Below are positions 54,901 to 64,000 of a DNA stretch of 64,000 nucleotides, in pieces. Where the stretch lies: positions 15,694,001-15,758,000 of the forward strand of contig NC_073340.2 of assembly GCF_027580225.2 (NCBI RefSeq), given 5' to 3'. Position numbers and translations under genes: made by a program. Source of the DNA: Misgurnus anguillicaudatus. Lineage: Eukaryota > Chordata > Actinopteri > Cypriniformes > Cobitidae. Every line of letters starts with the position of its first letter. The first letter of the stretch is position 1. The notes under the pieces were generated by a model. The model was not told the DNA's origin, did no database searches, and worked only from the letters and a program-made list of their open reading frames with translations.

Positions 54901-57900
54901 AATCTTATAGAAATTAAGTAAACATTGAATTTATAGCAATCATGCTATAAATAAGGCATATAATACAGAGTAAACTATTCAGAAAATAAACCCTGAAGGG
55001 AAGATTTGGACCCTGATGTAAAGTGAGGTTGACTGAGTATTAGTCTGCTTGTTACACTTGAAGGTGGTCAAGTATCAAAAGTCAGTCGGGTCAAGTACCA
55101 AAATGCACTTGTAGCCAATCAGCAGTAAGGGGTCTACTAATGACGCGGAGGATAGAGCGCTCAGTTCCATCAAACCTCTAAGGGTTTTAGCAAATACTGG
55201 TAAAAATTTAATCCAGCGAGAACACTTACCTGCGCTACTGCAAATCTTTGAGTCTGTAGCATGTGCATGCAATCTATGTCTCCTGCAGACGATTGTCCAA
55301 GCCAACATTTGGACCTCTGCCTTTTCCTGTTGTGCTTTGTGTTTAACGTTGCCTTCCGCATGAAATGAAGCGAAACCATTCACACGTTAACACATGCAGT
55401 ACTCCTAAAAACACATTTGACCTGGATTACCATAGTAACGCCTGCTTTCACTCATTTACGACATCGTTGCCTGGGTTGCGTATGTTTGGGGCGGGTCTAT
55501 CAAAAGAGGGTCCAGATCCTATTAGGGTAGGGGCGTGTTTGTTTTGGTGATTTGAAAAATCAACAATGGTTACCAGAAATCGCTTACCCCACGTTTAATG
55601 AATAAATAAATAAATAAACAGGCATTGAATATTGATTATATTTAGTTATGTGAGATAATAAATGTTTATCTCTAAACACCACACACAGATATCAATACAA
55701 AATCAGTAATTTGTGTAATGGTTGGACTACGGTTTATACCATGGGTGTTTAACATGGGTCTGTGGTAGGGATGGGCAATATAAACGATATACAATATAAA
55801 CGATAGAAAATTGGCATACGATAGAGATTTTAAATCTATTGCACTATCGCGATAATGCGTGTTGATGACACAATCTACCCGCGAACTTTAGAGTCACGAG
55901 CTGCAGCCGAATAAACATGGATGAAAGCGTCAGCGAAACAGAGGAACTCGTGAAAAAGACAGATGCAACATCTATTTTTTGGATTCAAGCCATAAGTTAC
56001 ATAAGTTAACTGCTGCTCCACGCGCGAAATTGGCATTATGGTCTAGTAATTGTGAAACATGCAGTATATATATTTTAAAAGTAGATCACCACACAAAAAA
56101 GTCTGGACACCCCGGCTGTAGAGTGAGTTCCAGCTAAGAGAGGTAACAAGACTAATCTGGCCATAACGGTTTACTTTTACTTACTTTTTTAGCAGTTTGG
56201 CTTTTGTAAGGGTCTATATAACCTGTTCTGAAACGAGTCTATTGAAATTATTATATCGCAATACCTATCGCTATCGCAAGAGGCTGCAATGTATAACGCA
56301 ATATGGATTTTAGGCCATATCGCCCATCCCTAGTCTGTGGTCGTATTACTGGGGGTGCTCCACATATTGTTTGAATTTTTTTTAAAATAAAAATTAAAAC
56401 TTAATTAAAATAAAGTTCTCACGTAAAAAAATATTCAGTAAATTGAAAATGTTATGTATGTAATATGTGACTGTGTACAAAAATATTATTTTAAAATCAT
56501 AACAATCATACCAAAGTGTAAATCCAGTCTTACATGGGGATCCCTACTCCTCTCTTTCCATTTAGGGGTCCTTGACCTGAATAGATTGAAGACCACTGGT
56601 TTAAACCATTTAAACACCATTTGGTTGTATAAAAATTGTTTACTTGTTTACGTTGTATTTAGTGTATCTCTCTGACAGAATTACAGTGCCACATGTATAC
56701 TACATCAATTTGGGTTGGCTTCAGTGGTTTCTTGTTTACGCAGAAATTTCTTGAGATGTGTTTGATTGACTTTTATTTTTAAAAAAGATCGGATAGGGAA
56801 AGCTCTGTGCTTTTGCTACTTTAGTAGGAATCCAGCAGTGATACCAGGTCTCTGAGTTTAAGTTGAGCTGACAGAGATGCCGGGCCGGTCAACCAGAGAG
56901 GGAGAGAGAGAAAGGGGTGGAGAGATGTGTGCCAGTGAGAGCCGCTTCATCACACCACCAGCAGCTGGGTTGGGAATAGAGTGGATCAGGAAAAAGAAGT
57001 GGAGAGATGGAATGAAAGAGTGATTGAAACCTAGTCGACTCGTCTGATTGGCAGAGTTCACACCGGGCTGACAGATATGAGGACTTTTGCTTGTGGAAAA
57101 AATGTCGGAACTCTTTGGACAGCAACTCATTAGCCAGAGAAGAAAAGCAAGCGGACACTGGAGGACTTTAAGAATTAATACCAAATCATATTAGTTTTGG
57201 ATTAAAATGGATTGTTACCGTTTATAGCGGACCTGACCATATGTTTCATTGGAAATTACTGCCCAGCCATTTAAAGCTCACCATCCAGACACTGGCATTA
57301 TTTATTTCTCAAAGGCTGCAGGCATACACAACATCCTACAGACCCGAGGGCAGATGGTTTAGTCCACTCTAGGATTGAATTTTAGGAGCCAAGAAAGAGA
57401 GGTTTGTACTGAATGGATAAAGCGGAGCAGTCCGACAGAACAAAAGTGGACTTTGTGAAGGAATATAGAAACAAATCCACCGGGCAACATGGTTGTGTTT
57501 TATGTTAGAAAACACTTTGTCAGGTACTTCTGCAAAATGAGTGAAGAGCTTATGATAAGCAAAGATGAAAGAAGACTAAATCCTTTCTGGAATTCTGTAA
57601 TAAAATCTTGGAGAGACCACCATGAGGGTGTGAAAAGCCAAGAATGGCCATTTTAACCAGTTCAAGGTCATTGGAAATATAATTTGCATGTGCTTCTCTC
57701 TTGATGAGTAGGGGAAAACATCAAGCATTGAGTTTATGTTCGTATGACTTTTGGTGTACCTGATGGATGCTTGTGAATGTTCAGGCTGATTATGTGCTCA
57801 GTAAAACAGTACAAATCCAGGGTCCCAGCTCCATTGGGTAAGGAGTGGTGTTTTGAGGTGTCAGTGGGTGTGGACTGCAGCCATCCAGAGCCCAACTGCA

Positions 57901-60900
57901 TATGGTTGGCGATTCTTAGGAGTGTGGATGTCTGTCATCATCTCACACAGATTCCTGAAACTAGCACAATGCATTGGGATTTAAAAAGGGTAAGAGGTGA
58001 TTCACACCATCGATGCTGATGCAATGGATATTAAACTGCATTACATCAACATTAAATGATTTGGTGCTTGTATGTACACATGCAGCTCTTTAATCCTCAT
58101 GTCACACAAAACTCATACTCCTACTCCTTTGGTTATGTGTTGTGTCACCTTGTAAGTATGTGTCTCTGATTGGTGTTTTTAGCCCAGGCTGCTTCCACAT
58201 TTGCTTTCAGACTTTGTGTTTTGATGTGCTGTAGTTGCGTCTACATGCAACTACTGGGGCTTACGTAAGGAGAGCTTTCTAAGGAGCTGAAGTCCAGTGG
58301 AGAGGAACAGATTCAGAGTGGCTCCCAATGCCTGCAGTAAACATTTGTGTGTGTTTGGTGTGTAGGAGTGACTCACTGTATGGACGATTTCTTGCAATGT
58401 GTGTTTCCATTCCTATTAACCTATATGCACAACCAAAACACTGAATGTGGACCAAATAACTGGCGGGTGAACTTCCTGTATATCTGAAGTGTTATCTGAT
58501 TGGTTTTTGATGATTCCCTGATAAGCAGGTGAGAAATACGTCAGATGCCTGAAGGCTGTAGGGGTTTCATTCTGAACTAATGTTCGTGCCTGTCTGGTCA
58601 AGTTGGCTTTGTCAGAGGTGATACCCATTTTAAAAACAAACATTTGAACATTATCACTCTTTTAAAAGGATAGTGTGCACTGGAATGTCAATGTAGGCTA
58701 ACACTTATGTGTGTATCATCACCAGCGTGTGACATGCTGGTTCAGGAATGCAGTAACGAAATCTTGTCATTTCGAAAGCAATCAATTCCATCAATCCTTT
58801 GCTTTTTAGTCACTTTATTTCTCATTCCTTATCTTGATGTCTTCCTTCCTATTCTGTTCTTTCTGTGTTATCAATTGTCATTGTAACATGTCTCAATGTG
58901 CACTAGCCATACCAACAATTCCTGTTTGTTCTTCTCATTTTCTTCCAGATCCCTACTGGAAAATCCAGCTAAGACCAGCTTGGTTTTAGCTGGTTTTACT
59001 GGTGTAGCAAGCTGGTCTAGGTGTGTTTTGGTCACTGTTTAAGCTTTGACAGGTTGGGAGGACCAGCTTAAACCAGCTACCGCCACCTTAAATCAGCTAA
59101 AACCTTATGCTGGTCTTTGCTGGATTTTTCTGTAGGGTAGATACTTATTCTATTTTTATCATCTCTTAAAGCGCACATAACACACGCTGTTTCTGCATTT
59201 CTGATGTTAATCTGGAGTACCTATAGAGTAGTATTACATCCTTTATATCTCCAAAGAGTGTTTCGTTTAATCAGATTTATAAATGAAAGATTAGCTTTAC
59301 TGATTCGTTCCGATAACATACGAAAAAATGAAGAAGGAGGAGTTACTACCACGGGAGGAGCGAGTACAAGTCATGCAACACTATATAACACTGTTTAACT
59401 TATGATTCACTACATGTTCATGTCATTTATATAATATGCACGCGCCTATTTCCAACATAAGACAGAAGTCTTATTTACCGCATGCAACTCTTGACCCGGT
59501 TGAGAAATCCAGCATTAAACAAACACACACGCAAAACTCCACTGCTACCCCGGATAATAAACTATATCCATTGTTTCCATAAGGCTGGCTTTCTTCTCCT
59601 TACACCCAAAAACACACTTCTTCTTTCGTGCCATTGTTGAGTTTTGAAATTAAACAAAGCTGTCGCGTGATGTGATTTTTGTACGTTTTAGCGTCTCCCG
59701 CTGATTGACGGGTGGGCGGTGTTTTCCGGGGGAAGTGCCCATAAAAATAAGTGATATGTATAGAAACCCCTGAAACGTCAGCTGGACCCTTAATCGAAAA
59801 AACTTTCCAAAACTTGTACAAACCCTGGCGAAGTGCATTCGGCACAGAAATACTCTAAAACACGCCCAACTGTTTTTTTGACACTTTGCTTACATTTAGC
59901 ATGAGGAAACAACTCTATAACTCTGTTAATAAGTCAGAATGCATGAAATACCATTAAATCACCCCTTTCATTTGCCTGATTATTTTATTTAGATACATAT
60001 CAAGGTCAGAGTGTGTCCATTTGTGAAAGGCCTGGGTATACTGCACATTCCATATTTGACCCCGTCTCGCGCACAACGTCTGCACATTTTCCAATATAAC
60101 AACATGAAACATCAGATATATTCTTACAAAGTCTGCACTGAGCTGCTAGCCTGGGAAACCCCAGACAACTTCCGGGAAATTTAGATTTGCTCTGCAAGTA
60201 AGTCTGGCAAAGAGGCCATTCAAGTCCATTTCTAATTCGTCGAAATCGCGGCACCAATCAGAAACGTTGTGGCGGGCTTTACACGATGACGTCAGCGCAG
60301 CGATGGTGAAGCAGATTTGTACATTACTAAGATGGATGCCGCCGTGGAACATCACTCATTCAAATCAGCTATTGTGTCTGTTGTAAGCGATTTAAACTTT
60401 TCCTTTTCTTTAAAACCCGAACAAAGAACAACACTCAAAGCCTTCATATCTAAAAAAGATGTTATCGCTGTCTTACCGACTGGATTCGGCAAAAGTCTAA
60501 TATAGCTCTGCATACGTCATCTCCTTCATCGCTCTGATTGGTTTTAGGTCTATCCAATTGCGCCCAGAGGCATTTGAGCGACGTCATGTCCGTTAGTGAC
60601 GCCCCTTTGGAAATGATTTGTTTATGAAGCTTTGCCAAACCATAACTCAGTTACTACTGAGAATGGTCTGGTTTTTACCAGGCTACTAAGCTGCATCATT
60701 TACAGGACAGTCGCCAATTTAGGATAAAAAAAGTTGCAGATCCACCATTGCAAACAAAGTTTAGAACAAACAAGAAAACAAAGAACAAGAATCAAACATT
60801 ATAGAACATATGATTTTTAGCCTTCTGTTAAGGCTAAAAAGAAGAAGAGGAAAATAACAGAAAGAAAAAAGACGATGGTGTGTGCGACCACTGTGGACTC

Positions 60901-63294
60901 TCTAGTCTCAACTCACATGCGGTCTCCAATACTGGGCTGCTCACAGACGGGGTGTCTGTGCGGACGACCATGGACCCTCCTAATGACGAAATTTATGTAC
61001 ACGAACGTGGACGGCCAAAGTATACTTTGGGCTAAAGGCCTGAGAGACAGAATAGACCGATAGGGGCAATTCAATGCAAATGTCAACCTTATCATGAAAA
61101 GTGTTTAAAATGGGTTTTTTACCCAAAAAGTTTTTACATTTTTTTTATCGCAGATGTCAATATTTGCTGGTTTACAAACCCATGCAAGAGCTTTTTGAAA
61201 TTTGATTCTTACCGTTTTGGAATCACGTTCAGCTGATCTCCGGGTCTGGTGCTACCACTTTTAGCATAGCTTAGCACAATTCACTGAATCTAATTGGATC
61301 ATATTAGTGATATTACGCACTGCCCGAAAATAGTCCCCTTGGTTACTTTCAGTAGCAGGGGACTATTTTCGGGCAGTGCATAATATCACTACGCCTGCTG
61401 CAGCCATGTTACATCAGCAAAGTCCTTGAATATTACACCAGTTTGAGAGTATAGTTCCTAGCATATCTGCCTAGAAAATCACAACTTTTAATTTTCCGTC
61501 GATCTTAGTACATGATGTAACTACAGAAGAGTCAAGTTTTAAATAGAAAAAATATCAAAACTCTTTGGTTATTTTTTAGTGCGATGCTAATGGTCTAATC
61601 AGATTCAATGGATTGTGCTAAGCTATGCTAAAAGTGCTAGCAACAGACCCGGAGATCAGGATGGATTCCAAAACGTTAAGAATCAAATGTTTAATAGGGG
61701 AGCTGGAAAATGAGAATATTTTCAAAAAAAAGTGGAGTGTCCCTTTTAAGTTTTCCATAGTTTTCCATAGTTTGTCAAGTCCATAATGGAGAAATGTCAT
61801 ATCCTTAACTTAAATGCGTACATAAAAACTAACGTTAAAAAAATTATTTATTCTTTGAAGAGCCGTCCGTTCTCTATAATTACAAAGCGTGTTGTCTCCC
61901 AAAAACTAGTCATTTTTTGTCACATGCATGTTTCCCTCATCTAAAATAGGAAACATGAGTATAAGCAGATTTTTTCTGATATATGGACTCTATCATCAGG
62001 GGTTTAGGAAAATATAAACATATGGTTCGATATATTGGCAATGAATGCATTCTCTGAGAATTTATATTTGCAAATATCACATCCATAACGCTGGAAATGC
62101 TCATATAGTCAACAGAGCTTTGACAAACTTCAGAGAAACCGGGGCAGGAATTGTTGCCTTAGAGAAAGAACAACCATGCTTGAGTCAAGGAAGTGATACG
62201 TACGATTTCTGGTAATTTTCGAAAGGTTTATTAATGCAATTTGTATTAAAGATCCCTGTCTGTATGAGCTGTACCAGCCAGGAGTATAAAGGATTCCCTT
62301 AATGGCCAGTTAAGGGAGGTACTGCGCTTCCTGGTTCAAAGTTTCCACTTCCTGTTGTTGTTTTCCGGCAATGAAGCACCGCCTGGTGTGTTAGGTGATG
62401 GAATGCAAGGGTGAGGTCTTGTGGACTAAAGAGGAAGGGGAAGTGGGTGGACAGAGGGGTAAAATGGTGGCAACACCGGAGTAGCAGGCCTTCTTTGATG
62501 GTTACTAAAGGAAGTTCAGACTAAATATTTGAGGTCAATGAACTTGACTGAACCTGAATTATTTAAATAATTTCTTATAAATGCCACATGTTTTTTTTTT
62601 GTATATGTCACTAAATCTATCTGCTATTTGACCGGGAGCCAAACGTGACCTTTACTCACTTTATTTGCATTATGGGTTAGTCTAAAGTGTGTGCCTTGCT
62701 GCAAGGCCCATCTGCTCCAGTTTTCCTACAAAGGGATCTACTGTATTTATTTTTTGCCTCTTGCATTGTTGTTAAGTCCCATGTGGCGGTTTATTTTAGC
62801 TTCTATGTTTAAAATAGACATTCCTCAAACATTCCTCACTACCCTGATTGAGAGTGTGTGTCCTTAAGGTGTGGGAGGAGTTTACCGAATTTACCATTGT
62901 TTGTAATTTAACACCCCCCCCCCACACACACTGTTAATTCCTTTGTTAAAAAGTATTTTATGGTGAGCGGGAACATGTCACCTTCACTGACTCATCCACA
63001 GACAGACCCATTACATCTTTAATACACCGGAATGCATGACACGCTGTCTTAACTTTCTGAGAATTTGCTTTGTGGATGTTTGTATCAGTTGTCTCATATT
63101 ACTTTTGTTTTTTACAGGCTAAAGGCCATAAAGATGGAGGATCCGGTCAGAACCCTCGAACCCTTACAGGGGAGGGCGTGGCCTGGAAAGGACCCCGTAC
63201 AGTGGTGCTGCATAAGAACTCTCAGGGTTTCGGTTTCACGCTACGGCACTTCATCGTCTATCCACCGGATTCTGCCCTCCATACTAATCTGAAG
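35622..63294 (+). CDS. arhgap23: arhgap23 (or arhgap21), first two coding exons, partial gene
   Basis: Exon 35622-35630 (Met-Ala-Gln, donor GTGAGG) joins in phase 0 to exon 63118-63294 (59 codons, acceptor TTTTTTACAG, donor GTAACA). The second exon encodes [20 protein letters not shown] and [17 protein letters not shown], the start of the PDZ domain shared by ARHGAP21 and ARHGAP23, including the carboxylate-loop GFGF motif. These are large Rho GTPase-activating proteins with PDZ, PH and RhoGAP domains acting on the actin cytoskeleton. Linkage to lasp1 favours ARHGAP23, since both lie in human 17q12. The Met-Ala-Gln exon is inferred from frame, start context and donor, not from homology. Everything after the first part of the PDZ lies beyond the window. 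Confidence 0.85.
37376..38287. mobile_element. hAT-like element with perfect TSD, host of a nested element
   Basis: The ends TAGGGATGCATAACGATTAA and TTAATCGTTATGCATCCCTA are inverted repeats. The flanking 8-mers ATCTGAAC (37368-37375 and 38288-38295) are identical. The element is interrupted by 37444-37975, so it was there first. The interior carries TGTATAATAATTATGTATA blocks also found at 6162-6268. Confidence 0.9.
37444..37975. mobile_element. hAT-like element nested in 37376-38287, perfect TSD
   Basis: The ends are TAGGGCTGGGCAAAA and TACCCAGCCCTA, with sub-terminal AATCGATT motifs. The flanking 8-mers TCATATAT (37436-37443 and 37976-37983) are identical. It is 532 bp without coding capacity. 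Confidence 0.9.
41149..41436. mobile_element. CCAGCT-rich palindromic MITE
   Basis: The ends CTACTGAAATATCTAGCTAA and GCTGGATTTTTCAGTA are imperfect inverted repeats. Nearly the whole element is built from AGCTGG/CCAGCT words in opposite orientation in the two halves (ACCAGCATAAGCTGGT left, ACCAGCTTATGCTGGT right). The same family occurs at 58951-59137. Confidence 0.85.
45891..45967. repeat. (TG)n microsatellite
   Basis: It is an uninterrupted TG dinucleotide run of about 77 bp. The poly-Thr/His frames on the other strand are artefacts. Confidence 0.97.
49031..49080. repeat. 15-bp minisatellite, TTTATGACTGTAAAG x 3.3
   Basis: Three consecutive copies of TTTATGACTGTAAAG are identical, followed by a partial copy. 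Confidence 0.9.
49174..49687. mobile_element. TTAAAGGTCMC-ended TIR element
   Basis: The left end TTTAAAGGTCACATTCTTCC and the right end AAGAACGGGACCTTTAA are inverted. It is about 510 bp, GC-richer in the centre (CTCCGCCCACAGG), with repeated AGCTAAGCT words. No open frame is of note. Confidence 0.7.
49800..51200. other. Apparently unique intronic sequence
   Basis: There are no inverted-repeat termini or low-complexity tracts, and overlapping minus-strand frames of 93-97 codons (50085-50366, 50288-50581, 50448-50735) lack recognisable domains. I cannot assign a function. A regulatory element or an alternative first exon is possible. Confidence 0.4.
52503..53750. mobile_element. hAT-like element with perfect TSD, host of a nested element
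   Basis: The ends TAGTGCTGGGCAAAGATTAA and TTAATCTTTGCCCAGCACTA are perfect inverted repeats, extending inward through TCGCGATTAATCGCATAC. The flanking 8-mers AATTCAAG (52495-52502 and 53751-53758) are identical. It is interrupted by 52582-53474. Confidence 0.92.
52582..53474. mobile_element. hAT-like element nested in 52503-53750, perfect TSD
   Basis: The ends are TAGGGATGCAGCGATTAACC and TAATCGCTGCATCCCTA, with GTAACCGTAA / TAACCGTAA sub-terminal motifs. The flanking 8-mers GCTGTGTG (52574-52581 and 53475-53482) are identical. Inside, near 52955-53015, a fragment ending TAATCTTGCCACCCCTA looks like part of a third family. Confidence 0.9.
55766..56332. mobile_element. hAT-like element with perfect TSD
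   Basis: The ends TAGGGATGGGCAATATAAAC and ATATCGCCCATCCCTA are inverted, with sub-terminal ATCGCRATA motifs. The flanking 8-mers GTCTGTGG (55758-55765 and 56333-56340) are identical. It is 567 bp with no transposase. Confidence 0.9.
56700..58700. other. Apparently unique intronic sequence
   Basis: No terminal repeats or microsatellites were found. GA-rich segments (56895-57180) give opposite-strand Ser-rich frames that look like composition artefacts. No domain or splice context was recognised. Confidence 0.4.
58951..59137. mobile_element. Second CCAGCT-rich palindromic MITE, internally deleted
   Basis: The ends CCCTACTGGAAAATCCAGCT and GCTGGATTTTTCTGTAGGG are inverted. It shares ACCAGCTTGGTTTTAGCTGG and TTATGCTGGTCTTTGCTGGA with 41149-41436 and is about 100 bp shorter. 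Confidence 0.85.
60147..60685. mobile_element. Long-TIR element carrying a RecQ-like helicase 5' exon
   Basis: The left end TAGCCTGGGAAACCCCAGAC and the right end GTCTGGTTTTTACCAGGCTA are inverted, and similarity continues inward: TGGCAAAG on both sides, then ACCAATCAGA and GATGACGT. The arms are thus about 150-180 bp and imperfect. The flanks CTGAGCTGC (60138-60146) and CTAAGCTGC (60686-60694) match at eight of nine bases. Long arms plus a 9-bp duplication fit MULE or Merlin-type transposons better than hAT, but assignment is tentative. Between the arms lies the helicase fragment at 60332-60505. Confidence 0.65.
60332..60505 (+). pseudogene. RecQ-like helicase N-terminal fragment with Walker A
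   Basis: This 57-residue frame starts at ATG 60332 (GATGG context) and ends at TAG 60503-60505. It contains [17 protein letters not shown] and [14 protein letters not shown]: a RecQ motif-0 like LKPEQ glutamine followed by helicase motif I (Walker A, PTGFGKS) at the expected distance. The stop follows directly after GKSLI, where a full helicase would continue, so only the first coding exon is present. It cannot be an active helicase because motifs Ia to VI are absent. It lies inside a transposon and is in arhgap23's first intron, same strand. Confidence 0.75.
61015..61030. repeat. 16-bp perfect palindrome CCAAAGTATACTTTGG
   Basis: The sequence is self-complementary and lies just left of the foldback element, in a block (about 60830-61080) that resembles a dispersed repeat. 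Confidence 0.6.
61201..61687. mobile_element. Foldback (long inverted repeat) element
   Basis: The outer arms TTTGATTCTTACCGTTTTGG / CCAAAACGTTAAGAATCAAA enclose CTCCGGGTCTG / CAGACCCGGAG and TTTTAGCATAGCTTAGCACA / TGTGCTAAGCTATGCTAAAA. The inner arms 61306-61339 and 61357-61390 pair over 34 bp with one mismatch around a 17-base loop. About 200 bp between the inner and outer right arms is unpaired. No coding capacity. Confidence 0.88.
63118..63294 (+). CDS. arhgap23: arhgap23/21 exon encoding the start of the PDZ domain
   Basis: It is open for 59 codons from [13 protein letters not shown] to NLK. The stretch [14 protein letters not shown] is nearly invariant between ARHGAP21 and ARHGAP23. 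Phase is 0 at both ends. Confidence 0.92.
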
Positions 63295-64000
63295 GTAACA
63301 GGATCAACAACCTGCCCTACTCAACAGTTGCCCTGATGAAACATGACAATTAGACATAATAACACATCATACTGTACACCACTTTGTGTGTACAGAGCTC
63401 TGCTTTGTGTTACTTTAATATAAGTAGCGTAATGGCAAAAACTTGTCACATCTGGTAAGGACATGGTCTTGGTCTTCTGTTGAACTCTGACTTTGTCTAC
63501 AACACAATAATGACTTAAATCTTTCAGACACATATGCTTAGTACACAGGTCATACAGGGCACTGATATGATCTGCTTAAAAGCTTATTTGTGACAGCGCG
63601 ACAGAGACTTTACCCTTGTTTACCCCATAAGCCGTGTCCCCATCGCCTCTAAATTTCCCTGGAGCCATGTCGCGCCTCTCGGGTCCCATGCTCAGTGTCA
63701 AAGAGAGGGTTAGGACAGACAGGCGCTTGCATCTCTTGGGCTGTAAAGCTCTTTGCTTTTGTCTGCGTGTGTTAGGAATGAGCCATGTCAGCGAAGCCAC
63801 AATGTGTGAACACATCTAACTACAGGGCAATACACTCAGCTTTATGTATTATGCATATATATTTATGCATTGTGTACTGTAAGTTACATGAGGTACATAT
63901 GTATTTACCTTGGCATGTTTGCATGTAATCCTGAGTTTTAAACCCTTATCTACCGTGGCCTGGAAGGGCAAAAAAACAATGGTACAATGGTAAAATTACA
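63295..64000. other. arhgap23 intron 2 (partial)
   Basis: Sequence after the donor GTAACA. No further PDZ-encoding exon is seen before the right edge, so the gene continues beyond the window. Confidence 0.6.

Larger units (their letters stand above)
35631..63117. other. arhgap23 first intron (27.5 kb)
   Basis: This long intron is a landing area for non-autonomous DNA transposons (37376-38287, 41149-41436, 49174-49687, 52503-53750, 55766-56332, 58951-59137, 60147-60685, 61201-61687). Less repetitive stretches around 49800-51200 and 56700-58700 look like unique sequence and are the better places to expect enhancers or alternative first exons. I recognise no complete nested gene. Confidence 0.6.

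Noticed and set aside
56858..57184. 108- and 89-codon minus-strand Ser-rich frames
   Set aside because: They mirror a GA-rich stretch on the plus strand, and the two frames overlap out of register.

Overview
This is a 64 kb window of a vertebrate nuclear genome, almost certainly a ray-finned fish and probably a cypriniform. The evidence is: split genes with GT-AG introns, a LASP1 orthologue, AT-rich introns, and dense small non-autonomous DNA transposons of kinds common in teleosts (hAT-like elements with 8-bp target duplications, and CCAGCT-rich palindromic elements). I see no bacterial-type genes, CRISPR arrays or operons, and no intact transposase or reverse transcriptase. Species is not assigned.

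Layout. (1) 1-2250: AT-rich intergenic DNA with a small inverted-repeat element, a tRNA-Cys(GCA) gene on the minus strand and an (AC)n microsatellite. (2) 2250-22290, plus strand: lasp1, seven coding exons, from a GC-rich promoter to a candidate poly(A) signal. It encodes a 234-residue LIM / nebulin-repeat / SH3 protein. Its fourth coding exon ends in AT where a GT splice donor is expected. (3) 24449-33619, minus strand: a 12-exon kelch-repeat gene of the KLHDC1/KLHDC2 family, convergent with lasp1. It is nearly complete, but the exon 1-2 junction is one base out of frame with canonical splice sites, and the loop that carries the two C-degron-binding arginines in relatives is changed. (4) 33620-35620: a divergent intergenic region with a palindromic E-box. 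(5) 35622 to the right edge, plus strand: the start of arhgap23 (or arhgap21). A short first coding exon (Met-Ala-Gln) is followed by a 27.5 kb intron and an exon that begins the PDZ domain. The gene runs off the window.

The genes do not form a pathway. LASP1 is an actin-binding scaffold at focal adhesions, ARHGAP21/23 proteins are RhoGAP regulators of the actin cytoskeleton, and the kelch protein belongs to a family of ubiquitin-ligase substrate receptors. LASP1 and ARHGAP23 also share a neighbourhood on human chromosome 17q12, so the linkage looks like conserved synteny, whereas the kelch gene is not part of that human neighbourhood.

The rest is mostly a transposon record. Several hAT-like elements carry exact 8-bp target duplications, two of them as nested pairs, so insertion order can be read. 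Other notable structures are a perfect 28-bp-stem hairpin, a foldback element, a tandem ~264-bp array, and a DNA element with an apparent 9-bp target duplication that carries the N-terminal exon of a RecQ-like helicase with an intact Walker A motif.
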